Positions 10,984 through 21,010 of a DNA stretch of 29,557 nt are shown here, piece by piece (the stretch's first letter is position 1; each line of letters starts with the position of its first letter). The DNA is taken from the NCBI GenBank assembly GCA_013423325.1, contig BLJB01000378.1:1-29557 (forward strand), written 5' to 3'. The stretch comes from Usnea hakonensis. Taxonomy: Eukaryota; Ascomycota; Lecanoromycetes; Lecanorales; Parmeliaceae. The notes under the pieces were generated by a model. It was not told the DNA's origin. It did no database searches and saw only the letters and a program-made list of their open reading frames with translations. The translations under genes were made by a program, and so were the position numbers.

Positions 10984-11910
10984 ATGATGGCGTATACCCA
11001 TGAAGCACATCACGCGATGGGGCAAAACGAGGAAATCAATCCATTTGCAATCGTCATTAAGCAAATTCCTCTGTTCTGGGAGCGTGATCGTCTTCTACAA
11101 GTTTTCGTCCAAAAGAAACTTCCCGCCCCAGCTGCGCTAAATTACCTCTACGACGAACGTGGGTTTCGCGGCATGGCGTTTGCGTCATTCAATTCGCCGG
11201 ATCAGACTCGGCAGGTAGTGCGCGAGCTTGATCACACTTGGGTCGCGTTGGGCAGGTGTTTGAAGGTGCAATTTAAGAAGAGACGTACAGAGATGGTTGT
11301 GACTCCCTTCAGGCAGCATGCATTTGATCCAGTGCTTTTATCCAACGGGGGGGCGAGAGAAGAAGCAAGAGGAGAAGCGAGGGAGAGTGTGTGTGAACAT
11401 TCGTCAAGGCGCACAAGACAGCAGACGCCACCTTCGGAAACTTACGACCTGCTCATGAGGTATCAAAGAAACCCCGTCGAGAAGGACAAACTTAGGAAAT
11501 TCTTGGAACAAACGGGGGATTATCAGGAGGCCGTCAATGAGTTTGCGAAGAATCGACAGCGGGAGACTCCCATTCGGAGCTTTGTTGCGTGGATGAACGT
11601 TCGCCAGAAACATGTAGATCAATTGGCAGAACATCGGTCGAGGGAGTCAGATGAGCAGGCTACTCACGACGATTCGGATGACAATTCAGATGACAAGCCG
11701 ATACTGGAAATGAGACCGGCAACGGATGAGGATCTAGAGCAGATAGCAGCCATGGAGAGTCAATTTGGTCTGGAAGGAGCTCATTGGCAGCCGCACATCA
11801 TCAAACATAAGGCAGAGCATGTTGGGGAACACGAGCTCGGAGGCATGAGGTGCAACAGACTGTTGGAGAACATTGACAAGGCTTCAGGGGGGAATGATCG
11901 GACAAGATGA
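10984..11910 (+). CDS. RRM protein, short Pin4/Cip2-like paralogue
   Basis: This single-exon ORF of 308 aa starts at the first of two adjacent ATGs (10984, A at -3). Residues about 17-96 form one RNA-recognition motif: IVIKQIP is the RNP2 strand and RGMAFASF the RNP1 strand, followed by LGRCLKVQFKKRR. The opening NPFAIVIKQIPLFWERDRLL and the RRM as a whole resemble the RRM of fungal Pin4/Cip2-type mRNA regulators. Those proteins are usually much longer and carry an R3H-type segment. Here the C-terminal half is charged (QRNPVEKDKLRKFLEQTGDY, then an acidic DDSDDNSDDKP tract), with no clear R3H motif. It is therefore likely a shortened, diverged paralogue that binds RNA or regulates mRNA. An upstream exon cannot be excluded. 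Confidence 0.7.
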   Translation: MMAYTHEAHHAMGQNEEINPFAIVIKQIPLFWERDRLLQVFVQKKLPAPAALNYLYDERGFRGMAFASFNSPDQTRQVVRELDHTWVALGRCLKVQFKKRRTEMVVTPFRQHAFDPVLLSNGGAREEARGEARESVCEHSSRRTRQQTPPSETYDLLMRYQRNPVEKDKLRKFLEQTGDYQEAVNEFAKNRQRETPIRSFVAWMNVRQKHVDQLAEHRSRESDEQATHDDSDDNSDDKPILEMRPATDEDLEQIAAMESQFGLEGAHWQPHIIKHKAEHVGEHELGGMRCNRLLENIDKASGGNDRTR

Positions 11911-12872
11911 AAGATGAAGAGGGGTGTCGAGAAGGGAAACATTTAGTGGTGCTAATATGGAATCAAGAAACGTTCATGCTGGCATGGATGGAGAAGGTTG
12001 ATGAGTCTGCCGGTGGATAGTGCGGGTACATCAGACAACATCCTGTTTGCCTTACTTGGTGGCAAAGGTTCTGTATCTCCAATTGTTGTTCTGTATCTCC
12101 AATTGTTGCATCTTCGAAGGCTTGTACATATGAGAGAATTGTACAACGGCGATCATTGAGCCAAGAGGAGCTCGATTCATAATCGCGAAAGTGATACATG
12201 GTCAATTGATGGTTCATGTGTTGAGGGCAAAAAGACGTTGCGTGTGCGGCTGCGAAAGATGCATCTTAATCTGAGCTTGGCGAACACGGCTCAACTTCTT
12301 GCGGGGAGGCAGCTGTTCGTGCTGGATAGGCATACACAGAAAGTGCGACATAGTACTTGCAGCACCTGCACGACCTTTATTGTTTACATTATGCGAGAGG
12401 ATGGATTTTTTATAAACCAACTCTTACAGCACTAAAGAAATCTTACAGTACTTTCTTAGCGTGAGCGGTGATGTCATTACCTTGTGTTGTACTGCCAGCC
12501 CGTCTTCCGTACCCCGCACTAGCCAGATTCTGCTTGACGCGGTTTTTAGTCCCTCTTGGCGCTCCCTCGTATCAGCTCTCTGGTATCTGTCCTCTTGTAC
12601 TCTATACTCATCATCATACTCTACAGAAACGGCTACAAGACACCCCATCAATCTTAAGCTTGCCTTGTACTTAGTATGTCATGATGTCGGACACTGAGTC
12701 GTAGCAGCTTTTACCAAATGCTCTATTCAGGTGAGATGGTCTGTCCTGAATTTGACAAAAAAGCCGGTTCAAGTTGAGAGGTGCAGGGGAGGGCATTTAC
12801 ATCTCGCTGATTGCCATCTATCTTAGTCTACGTATTCAAGCTGTCCGGAGAGTAAAAGCGGTCCTATCGACC
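11911..12872. other. Intergenic region with overlapping short ORFs, no recognised gene
   Basis: Nearly 1 kb separates the RRM gene from the transporter. Several overlapping ORFs of 60-85 codons occur on both strands but none shows a motif, a signal peptide or a splice-linked partner. A perfect 20-bp tandem duplication lies at 12069-12108. I see no RNA gene. Confidence 0.4.
12069..12108. repeat. Perfect 20-bp tandem duplication
   Basis: TTCTGTATCTCCAATTGTTG is repeated head to tail with no mismatch (12069-12088 and 12089-12108), downstream of the RRM gene. It is probably a replication-slippage product and no function is apparent. Confidence 0.9.
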
Positions 12873-14986
12873 ATGCTCAGCAGCCTTTGGGGTGGTTCGG
12901 CATCCTCATCCAAGTACACTCCTTTATCCGATGTCGAGGGGTCGACTGTGTCTCCGAAATATGGTATACCTCTCCGTTTCTCCAGGTTTGACGATCATAT
13001 GTGCTGTTCATCGGAGTGAACTGTTCCTTTACCCTTTTGATGCCTTTATGTACACGAGAGCCATGCCAGCTTCAAACTTTTTTGGTCCTTTGGACTTTTT
13101 GGGGCCACTGGCTGTCTACCTTATGCTTAAGGATCCTTGCTCGACTTCTGCGTCATTGATGAACCCATGAAACAATTCTTTATCGTCCCCCACTCGTAGA
13201 GGCGGGCCGCTAATCTTGATAAAAGGATCATTAACAGGGTCTGCCCTGCGAGGGACTGTAGCTGCGGTCTGTGGAACAGCATTTCTTGTAGGTCCCATTC
13301 TCGAAATATACTCTCATTTCAGGACATTCACCACCAGCGACTTCGCTCTTGAGACTGATTGGCACACTACAAGCTTTTCGGCTATGACCAGGGTGTCCTA
13401 GGTGCCGTAATTGGCCTACCCTCTTTTCGTTCCGACTTCGAAAATCCGAGTGCCAAACTTGAAGGCATCATTGCTTCTATCTATGACATCGGATGTTTTA
13501 CCGGCGCAATCGTTGCATTCCTGACTGCTGATCGTTATGGCCGGAAGGGTAGTATCAACCGAGGATGCTGGATCATGGTAATCGGAACCATTTTGCAGGC
13601 ATCTGCAACTGGGAGCGTGCAGTTAATCATTGCTCGAATCGTGACAGGAGTGGGTAACGGGATTAATACAGTCAACGTCCCAGTCTGGCAGGCTGAGAGC
13701 TTCAAAAGCCACAATCGAGGAGTGTGTAGCTCTATGAGATCGGCCAAAGCTCTCGCTGATATCTTAGATAGGCCCTTCTGATTATCCAGAGTGCGCTGAT
13801 TGCTTTTGGTCACCCGCTCAGCACTTTCATGGGTCTCGCCAGCAGCCAAGCCGAGCCCTCTTCATTTGCGTGGAGATGGCCAATTGCCTTTCAAGGAGTA
13901 TTTTTGGTCGTTATTCTTATGGCTCTCCCTTTTCTTCCAGAATCTCCTCGTTGGCTTGCTCAACACGATAGGATAGATGAAGCTGTGGACGTCTTTGCTC
14001 GACTAGAAGGGAAAGGCGTGAGCAAAGACGATCCCATTGTCCTTTGTCAGCGAGACGAGGTAATGGCAGCTGTGCGGCAGGAGCTGCTGCTAGGCTCCGC
14101 GTCTTGGGGCGAGGTCTTCACAGAGGGTAAAAATAGGAACCTCAGCCGCGTCCTTCTGGGAGCCGGACCGTATATGTAAGTACCCCGGTCCCTGAGAATC
14201 GCAGCTGGAGACTGATGAATACCGTCAGGATGAATCAATGGTGCGGTATCAACTCACTGGCGTACTTCTTGCCAATTACGTTTGAGCGTAATATAGGTCT
14301 TTCCACACAGCTCTCTCTTATAATCTCGGGCATTCTAGGAATGCAGTATTTCCTCGTCTCCTGGATGTTAGTCAACATCTTTTAATTGAGTTTGAGGTTG
14401 TCACTGACAGGTTCCAGTCCATACTTTTTGATAGAGCGCGTTGGTCGTCGGAAGATGCTGATGTCAAGTTCAGCTGCTTGTTGTTTTTGTATGATCATGA
14501 TCTCTACTATGCTGGCTATAAATAATACATTGGTCAGTTGCTCCGGCTCCCATCTCGGACACGGCAATGTGCATCCAATGCTGATGGAAATCTTCCCGGT
14601 AGACTCAATGGGTCTTTGTAGCGTTCACGTTCCTCTTCTTCGACGTCTTTTCCCTTGGAATCCTGCCGGTGTCGTGGATGTATGCTTCAGAAATCATGCC
14701 CCTTCGCACCCGTAACAAGGGCGTCGCTCTTGGTGCAGCATCCCACTGGCTCTCTAACTTTGTTGTTGTCTACGTCACACCGCAGGCTATTCAGAGTCTC
14801 GGGTATCGACTATACCTCATTTGGGCTCTTCTCAACGCAACCTTCGTGCCTGTTACATGGTTATTCTACCCGGAAACGGCAAGACGAAGTCTTGAAGATA
14901 TGGATCAAGTTTTCCTAAAAGAGTCTTTTGGGATCACGAAGACCAGAGCGCCGGGCCCCAAAGTGTCTGCTGAGAATGAACCCTAG
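12873..14986 (+). CDS. MFS sugar-type transporter (12 TM), multi-exon
   Basis: The proposed exons are 12873-12963, 13238-13287, 13374-13721, 13772-14175, 14229-14366, 14418-14532 and 14603-14986, giving 509 aa with every phase consistent. The product is a major-facilitator transporter of the hexose/polyol type in a cell membrane. Motifs in order are LFGYDQGVLG (TM1 end), DRYGRKGS (loop 2-3), RIVTGVGNG, PESPRWL near residue 219, NQWCGINSLAYFLP (TM7), ERVGRRKML (loop 8-9) and YPETARRSLEDMD at the end of TM12. Introns 3-5 and the intron before LFGYDQG are well supported by conserved sequence across the joins. The intron at 14533-14602 is likely. The first exon is weak: its intron would be 274 nt, unusually long here, and the start could differ. 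It has no obvious frameshift. The substrate is unknown. Confidence 0.82.
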
Positions 14987-15892
14987 TCGAATGTGGGAGC
15001 TTTCTCGAGCAGCACATAGATGGACGGAGATCGAAGTGTAGAACAATCAGAGCACAATTGTTTTGACAAGCAGGTGAATGGATGGCTAGCCACTTGAACG
15101 GTCGTACTATCATCGTTTCCGTTTTTTCGAAGAGAAGTAAGCCATCATATCTCTCCCATATTTTGAAGGAGTCAGCAGCATGTCGTGTTGATACGTCACA
15201 AATGTCCGCGTCAGGCGAAGTCTTTTCCAGCGACTCAAGGTCCCCATCGGCTTACTCATTCCAATTTTGGCAACCTCTACGAGAGCATCTATGACAACTC
15301 GGACGACTTATATTTCCAAAGGGAGCCGTCTTGTAAGATCATAGAGCAAGATTGGAGGAAACGGGAGCAGTCGATGGGAAGGGAGGTTTGTTCGCCAAGA
15401 AGTTGCTTGGAGTTGGCTGCTCATTTTGATGTTGCTTCTCCCACTTTCAAATACACTGCGAGGTGACTACAGACAGAGCCTTTCAGTCTAGAGTATCCTT
15501 CAGTCAGAGATTTGGTCTTCAACACAAAAGATGCCGACTTAATTTAGGCCAGAATTTGTGTCGGAACTAGCTTAGTCATCATATGTGATGGTAGGCGACG
15601 GGGCGATTAGATTGGCCGGCCGATGAATAGCTACTGCAAGCCTTATGCCGTAAGCGCGGGGCAAGTAAAAAGGCTACGTCTTCGCGGGGCGGCTGAAGTT
15701 CATGACAATAGTAGCCATCAGGCCTGGCCTGACCACGTTTGAGGTACATACCACAATAACCTAATATCCTTGTCCGATCTTTCCTAGTCTGGCACGCTGG
15801 TATACAGCATTCTAGGGCTTCATGTGGCGTGTGGCCACCTTTTGCCACGTGGCTAGACTACTGGCAACTCACTGTACTGGAAGGGGTCAGGC
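14987..15892. other. Intergenic region, no recognised gene
   Basis: Two overlapping plus-strand ORFs (15082-15294 and 15185-15466) and one minus-strand ORF (15579-15848) cross this 0.9-kb stretch. None has a recognisable motif, and I treat them as chance ORFs. The right end must hold the promoter of the receptor-like gene. Confidence 0.4.
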
Positions 15893-18800
15893 ATGGATCT
15901 AGAACACAGATTGCACAGGATGGCACTAGAACAGCGTGGAAAGTCGTCGGGATCCAAGGTGTGTCATATCAGCTTGTTAGTGGCATCATAGGATCTGACT
16001 CTCAGCAGCAGAAGAAGGTGGTTGATGTCACATTGCCTAGTAGTCGAGAAAAGGTCGCCGGCTCAGCTAAGTCAAACTGGGATAAAACTACGTTCCGCGT
16101 CTCTCGGATACCAAAAAGGCTTGGGCTCGAAGATCTCTCGGAGGTACTAGTTCAGATCTTTGGTGTGATAGTCACGAACTTCAAGATCCATTCCCTTGCT
16201 CTAGATGCGTCTGATAAGGCAGATCCGCCATGGAACACAGCTACGGTGTCTTTCCGTATTATCCCAGCGCTGCTCGCACTGCCGCCAGACCTCGCTGGCT
16301 ACTGGTATTTTGAATTGCCGCCTATTGCAGCTGCACAATTTGGGCACTGTCAGATTTGCTTTGATACGCACTTCAACGGATTTACGCCTCTGAGCTCCGC
16401 AGACCATACCTCTTGCCCAATTGACTGTATCGTGATACCAGGCTGGGGAGGCCATGCCTTGGGCTCGTTCATGTCACCTACAAGCCTGTACGTGTGGCTA
16501 AGGGATTCTCTCCCACGCCATTGCCCGGAACTACGCGTTTGGACTTACGGGTATCCATCCCACCTGACGAATGAAACATCAAGCGCAGATCTGTCTGAGT
16601 TTGCAATAAGATTCAAAAATGGACTCGGGATTCTGCGGCAGCAAACTAAAACAGCTGACGAGGTTAAACCTTTAATTTTTCTAGCGCATAGCCTTGGAGG
16701 CTTGATCTTCAAAGATGCAATGATCCAAATGAGAGAAAGCACGAATGAGATCGACCAAGAGATTATCGTATCAACTTATGGGGCTTTGTTCTTTGGCGTA
16801 CCGACCCAGGGTATGGATGTTGAGGCAGTAGCAAACATGGTCCAAAATTTGCCTGCGCGATATATTTCAAACCTGCTTGACCAAAAAGATGGCTTCCGGC
16901 TGCGGCAAAAACAGCATCAGGACTTCTGTAAAGCCTTCGATTACAAGGACTCCAGAATCGTGCAATTTTTCGAGCTAGAGAAGTCGCCAACTGTGAATCA
17001 AGACCCCAGAACGAAGAAATGGTCACGCAGCGGCCCCCTTGCTTTGCTTGTAAGTCCTGCTTCAGCAACGCATGGAAGAGCGTGGGAAACTAGCAGCGAG
17101 TACACCTTCTCACTCGCAGGTAATCATTCAAACATGATCAAATTTCCAAATGATCGTGGTGATTACCCTACCGTCCGCAGTTGCCTCCAACAATTCACAA
17201 AAAAAGCAGCCTTAGTGGTAGGAAATCGGTGGAAAAAGTCTTCTGATGCGCTAGAGTTGAGTAACCCAGCTCATTTGTCAAGTGAGCAACAACACTGCCT
17301 TCAATCACTTTACTTTTATGAAATGAATGAGCGCAGAAATGGCATAGAAGATCCAGCAAATGGAACGTGTGAATGGCTCTCGAAGAATCCAACCTATCTT
17401 AGATGGTTCGAGCAGCAGTATGGAATGCTGTGGATCAAGGGCAAGCCAGGCGCAGGCAAGTCGACTCTCATAAAGCATACCATTTGGGGCTTGGAGCAAT
17501 TCAGAGGTGGAGATGCTGTGCTGGCGTCGTTTTTCTTTCACGGCCGCGGCGCTTTGATCCAGAAGACTACTGCAGGTCTTTTCCGTTCGCTCTTACACCA
17601 GCTACTGCTGCAGCTTCCCGAGCTGCTCGAGGAGTTCTCCGGTCTTCACCAAACGAGGATCGAAAGGGAAGGACAATATGGCACGACATGGGGGTGGCAC
17701 GAGAGGGAACTTCAAAACTTCTTCAAAGCTCGTGTTCCTGAAGCAGCAAGAACGCGCACAATACGTCTCTACATCGACGCTCTTGATGAGGCCGGTGAAG
17801 ATACTGCAATCGATCTCGTTGATTACTTCCAACAGTTCAGCTCTTCGCTCGCTGTCTGTTTCTCCTGTCGGCACTACCCTCTTCTGAGTCTAGAAGATGG
17901 CCTTGAAGTATGTGTTGACGATGGGAACGGGCCGGATATCGACACATACATAAGAACTAGCATTGATACTCGCATCCTTCCACAAGAGATTGCACATCCA
18001 ATCCACGAGGATATTGTAGCTAAGTCCTCGGGGAGTTTTCAGTGGGTCGCGCTCGTCATTCAACTGATTCTGAAACTGTATAGAAATGGAAACCCATTGG
18101 CTGACCTTAGAAATAAGATAAAGCAACTACCGTCGGAGTTGAATGAGTTGTATAAAGAACTTCTTGGAAGTCTCGATGAGGAAGAATTGTCAGAATCCCT
18201 GCTTCTTCTGCAATGGATCCTGTTCTCCCTTAGGCCACTTAACTTGTCCGAGCTACGTTTAGCTCTCATCATGGGCCAAGAAAGTTCATACACATCGATC
18301 ACTGAACACCAAAGCTTGAGATGGTTCTCAGAGACAGACGAAGTTTTGAAACGAAGGGTGCTCGCGCTCTCAAGAGGTCTGGTCGAAGTTCGCGAGTACC
18401 AGGGCCTACGCTCGGACTGCAATGATTCTGATCAGCATATTTCACTTCGCAGGGCCTCTATAACAGCTACGAATGGAGATTCTGAGGATTCTGAATATCA
18501 CGAGTCTGAGGATTCTGAAGATCACGAGCCTGAGGATTCTGAAGATCACGAGTCCGAAAGTTTTATGCAATTCATCCATCAATCAGTGAAAGACTTTCTG
18601 CTAGAAGGGGGCCTTCAATTGCTTGACAAAAGTCCCATTCATAAGGCAATTGGAAATGGTCATTCTTGTTTATCTAGATCTTGTATTAGATACCTTAGTA
18701 CGGAAAACGTATCACATCGTGTGTATACTTTTCGACCTTTTTGGGGCTACCCAGCTCGATATTGGTATCTACATTTAGAAGAAGGAGAGAAGCGAGATCC

Positions 18801-20331
18801 GCTCCAGGGAGATACTCTTTCGATACTGTTGATGTCTTGGGACATATTCATGCGAAATTGGATCAAGGTGTTTCGAGACCTTCGATCACATGACATCGAT
18901 ATTCCCGAGAGGAACTGGAGTCTCTTACACGTGGCGTCAAAGCTGAATCTGCCAAGCGTTGTAAGCGCCATTCTACACCGAGGTGTCGAAGCCAATTTGG
19001 GAGATGAGTTCGGAAAAACGCCGTTGTCCCTTGCAGTGCGAGAGGGAAATGAGGAGATCGTCAAGAACCTACTTGTCTGGCTGAATGTAAATGGAAATTC
19101 CCAGGATATGTGGTTACGCACACCACTTTTCTATGCCGTGCGCTTTAGGCGTAAATCTATATTGTCGCTGTTACTTGATCAGGAGAACATCGATCCGAAC
19201 CTGCAAGATGACTCTGGCGATACACTACTTTCTTCGGCTATTGATTCTATTGATGAGGATATAGTGGCAATCTTACTTCAGCGATGCAAGGTAGATCCAA
19301 ATTGCAGAGATTTTGCCGGAGTGCCGCCAATCTTCAAGGCTTTCAAGGGCGGCTGCAGAGCTATTTTAAAACTATTACTTGATCGAAAGGATATCGACCC
19401 CAATACACAAGACGATAGTCGACGTACACCCTTGTCCTACGCTGCTAGCATTGGCTATAAAAGTGTCATGGAGCTACTTATTGATCGAAAGGATGTCAAG
19501 CCCAATGTCAAAGATCTTAAGGGGCAGACACCCCTTTCCTATGCTGTTATATATGGTTATGAAGATATAGTGCAGATCCTCCTCAGTCGAAATGATGTCG
19601 ACATCAATACACGAGACCGTAGTGGAAGGACACCACTATCTTATGCTGCTGGCAAGGCCCACAAAATCATCGTAGAGCTCCTCCTCGATCGAAAAGATAT
19701 CAACGTCAAGATACAAGACAACGATGGACGGACACCACTGTATTACGCTGCTGGCAACGGTCACGTAGACGTCGTAGAGCTCCTCTTCCATCGAAACGAT
19801 GTCGACGTCAATACACGAGACTGTGGAGGACGGACACCACTACATCACGCTGCTGAGGGGGCCAGTGAAGCTATTGTAAAGCTGTTCCTCAATCGAACCG
19901 ACGTCGACGTAAATACACGAGACTGTAGTGGACGGACACCACTATATCACGCTGCTGAGGGGGCCAGTGAAGCTATTGTAAAGCTGTTCCTCAATCGAAC
20001 CGATGTCGACGTAAATACACAAGACTGTAGTGGATGGACACCACTACATTTCGCTACTCACGGGGGTAGGGAAGCTATTGTAAAGTTGTTCCTTGATCGA
20101 AGCGATGTCGACGTCAATACACGAGACTATAGAGAACGGACACCACTACATTACATTGCTGTTGCACGGAACAACAAAGATATAGTGCAGCTCTTACTCG
20201 ATCGAGACAATGTCGATCCAAACGTTCCAGATATGTCTGGAAAAACCCCCCTTGATTATGCTACTAGGCGCGGGTATGACGAGATAGCAACGATGTTACG
20301 GGACAAGATGAGAGCTGCTGGAAGTTTGTGA
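15893..20331 (+). CDS. NOD-like receptor: alpha/beta-hydrolase, NACHT, 14 ankyrin repeats
   Basis: The open frame reaches 15829 but has no ATG at its 5' end. An ATG at 15893 joined through a 47-nt GTGTGT..CAG intron (15959-16005) enters the frame and gives 1463 aa. The N-terminal domain is a lipase/serine-esterase-type hydrolase: VIPGWGGHALGSF, nucleophile elbow AHSLGG (Ser near 251), GVPTQGM, and a probable catalytic His in NHSNM near 395. NACHT follows, with P-loop GKPGAGKST near 501-509, Walker B LYIDALDEAGED near 608 and the CFSCRHYP element. HQSVKDFLL near 880 is the usual fungal motif after the NACHT helical region. From about 990 there are 14 ankyrin repeats of 34-35 residues to the C-terminus. 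Fungal proteins of this layout are candidate immune or allorecognition receptors. Here the repeats would sense and the hydrolase act. No lesion is seen. Confidence 0.88.
18481..18552 (+). repeat. 24-bp minisatellite (3 units) inside the NACHT-ankyrin linker
   Basis: Three in-frame 24-bp units encode SEDSEYHE, SEDSEDHE and PEDSEDHE, an acidic flexible insert just before the FIHQSVKDFLL motif. The units differ by only a few bases, so copy number could vary between strains without breaking the frame. Confidence 0.92.
18909..20300 (+). repeat. Array of 14 ankyrin repeats (about 102 bp each) in the receptor gene
   Basis: Units run from RNWSLLHVASKLN to SGKTPLDYATRRGYDE, with the core G-R-T-P-L-x-x-A-A and the spacer D-V-D-V-N-T-R-D. 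Early units (1-5) are diverged, and later ones (6-13) become progressively more alike. Units 10 (19825-19926) and 11 (19927-20028) differ at about five of 102 bases and three of 34 residues, marking a recent duplication or gene conversion. Unit 12 (20029-20130) is also close. Confidence 0.92.
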
Positions 20332-21010
20332 TTACAGAAGTTTACAGAAATCTTTGCTAGCCATCACAATGGCCATCACAATGTAACTCTACATTTTGAA
20401 TACATCTCCTGCCCGCAGATCTGCTTATATGCATCCTGCAAATGCGAGGTGAAAGCTTGGCCTAAGGAGCATAGATAGGCATGTACTTGATCATGCAGTA
20501 GCAGCAACCAACTTCTAGTCGCTTGAGGCGTACCATGGGTATTTGTGTTGAATGATTTTGGATAGATTACCAGATCTTGGCTTCCCCTGCACTCTCTACA
20601 AGTCCTCTCAAAGTCAGTGCTAAAGCATCCAGCGATGGCTATGATACATGAATTAATCTCTACTATTAGTGTGGAAGCAGAAACGCGAAACTCTGAGGAG
20701 TCGGCAGCTAGTATTGAGTGCTGATCACAGCGTTCCTTTGTGGGTTGTTCTACTGCCTTCGATTGAGATACCGACTCTCTACATTGAAGACTTCTTGAGA
20801 GCGTAAATGACGTTGTTTCTCACTACCCAGGGGGGAAAATCATTAATATTATATTGTGAACTAGTTCTCTTTACTTATTCACTTGAGACTATCAATATCT
20901 TCTGTGGCAGATGTCGTCGTGTTGGCCATATTTCACAGAAACCTGACCCTGCTCCCATCTTTATGGCCGACAGTCCAGTCAGATCCTCAGAACCTGAAGA
21001 AATAGGGCAT
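20332..21010. other. Intergenic region, no recognised gene
   Basis: This 0.7-kb stretch lies between the converging receptor gene and the minus-strand secreted-protein gene, so both 3' ends fall here. A perfect 12-bp tandem duplication (GCCATCACAATG, 20360-20383) lies near its start. The plus-strand ORF at 20807-21100 is partly antisense to the neighbouring gene and has no motif. Confidence 0.4.

Noticed and set aside
12424..12697. Three overlapping ORFs of 68-78 codons on both strands
   Set aside because: They are mutually overlapping, Ser/Leu-rich by composition, and without any recognisable domain.
15082..15466. Overlapping 70- and 93-codon plus-strand ORFs
   Set aside because: There is no motif, no signal peptide and no splice connection. 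The composition is ordinary and the overlap in two frames suggests chance.
15829..15892. Use of the GTG at 15829 as the start of the receptor protein
   Set aside because: Nuclear fungal genes very rarely start at GTG. A spliced ATG start at 15893 explains the frame better.
17403..17741. 112-codon ORF inside the NACHT region in another frame
   Set aside because: It is a shadow of the long receptor frame, which carries the P-loop and Walker B motifs.
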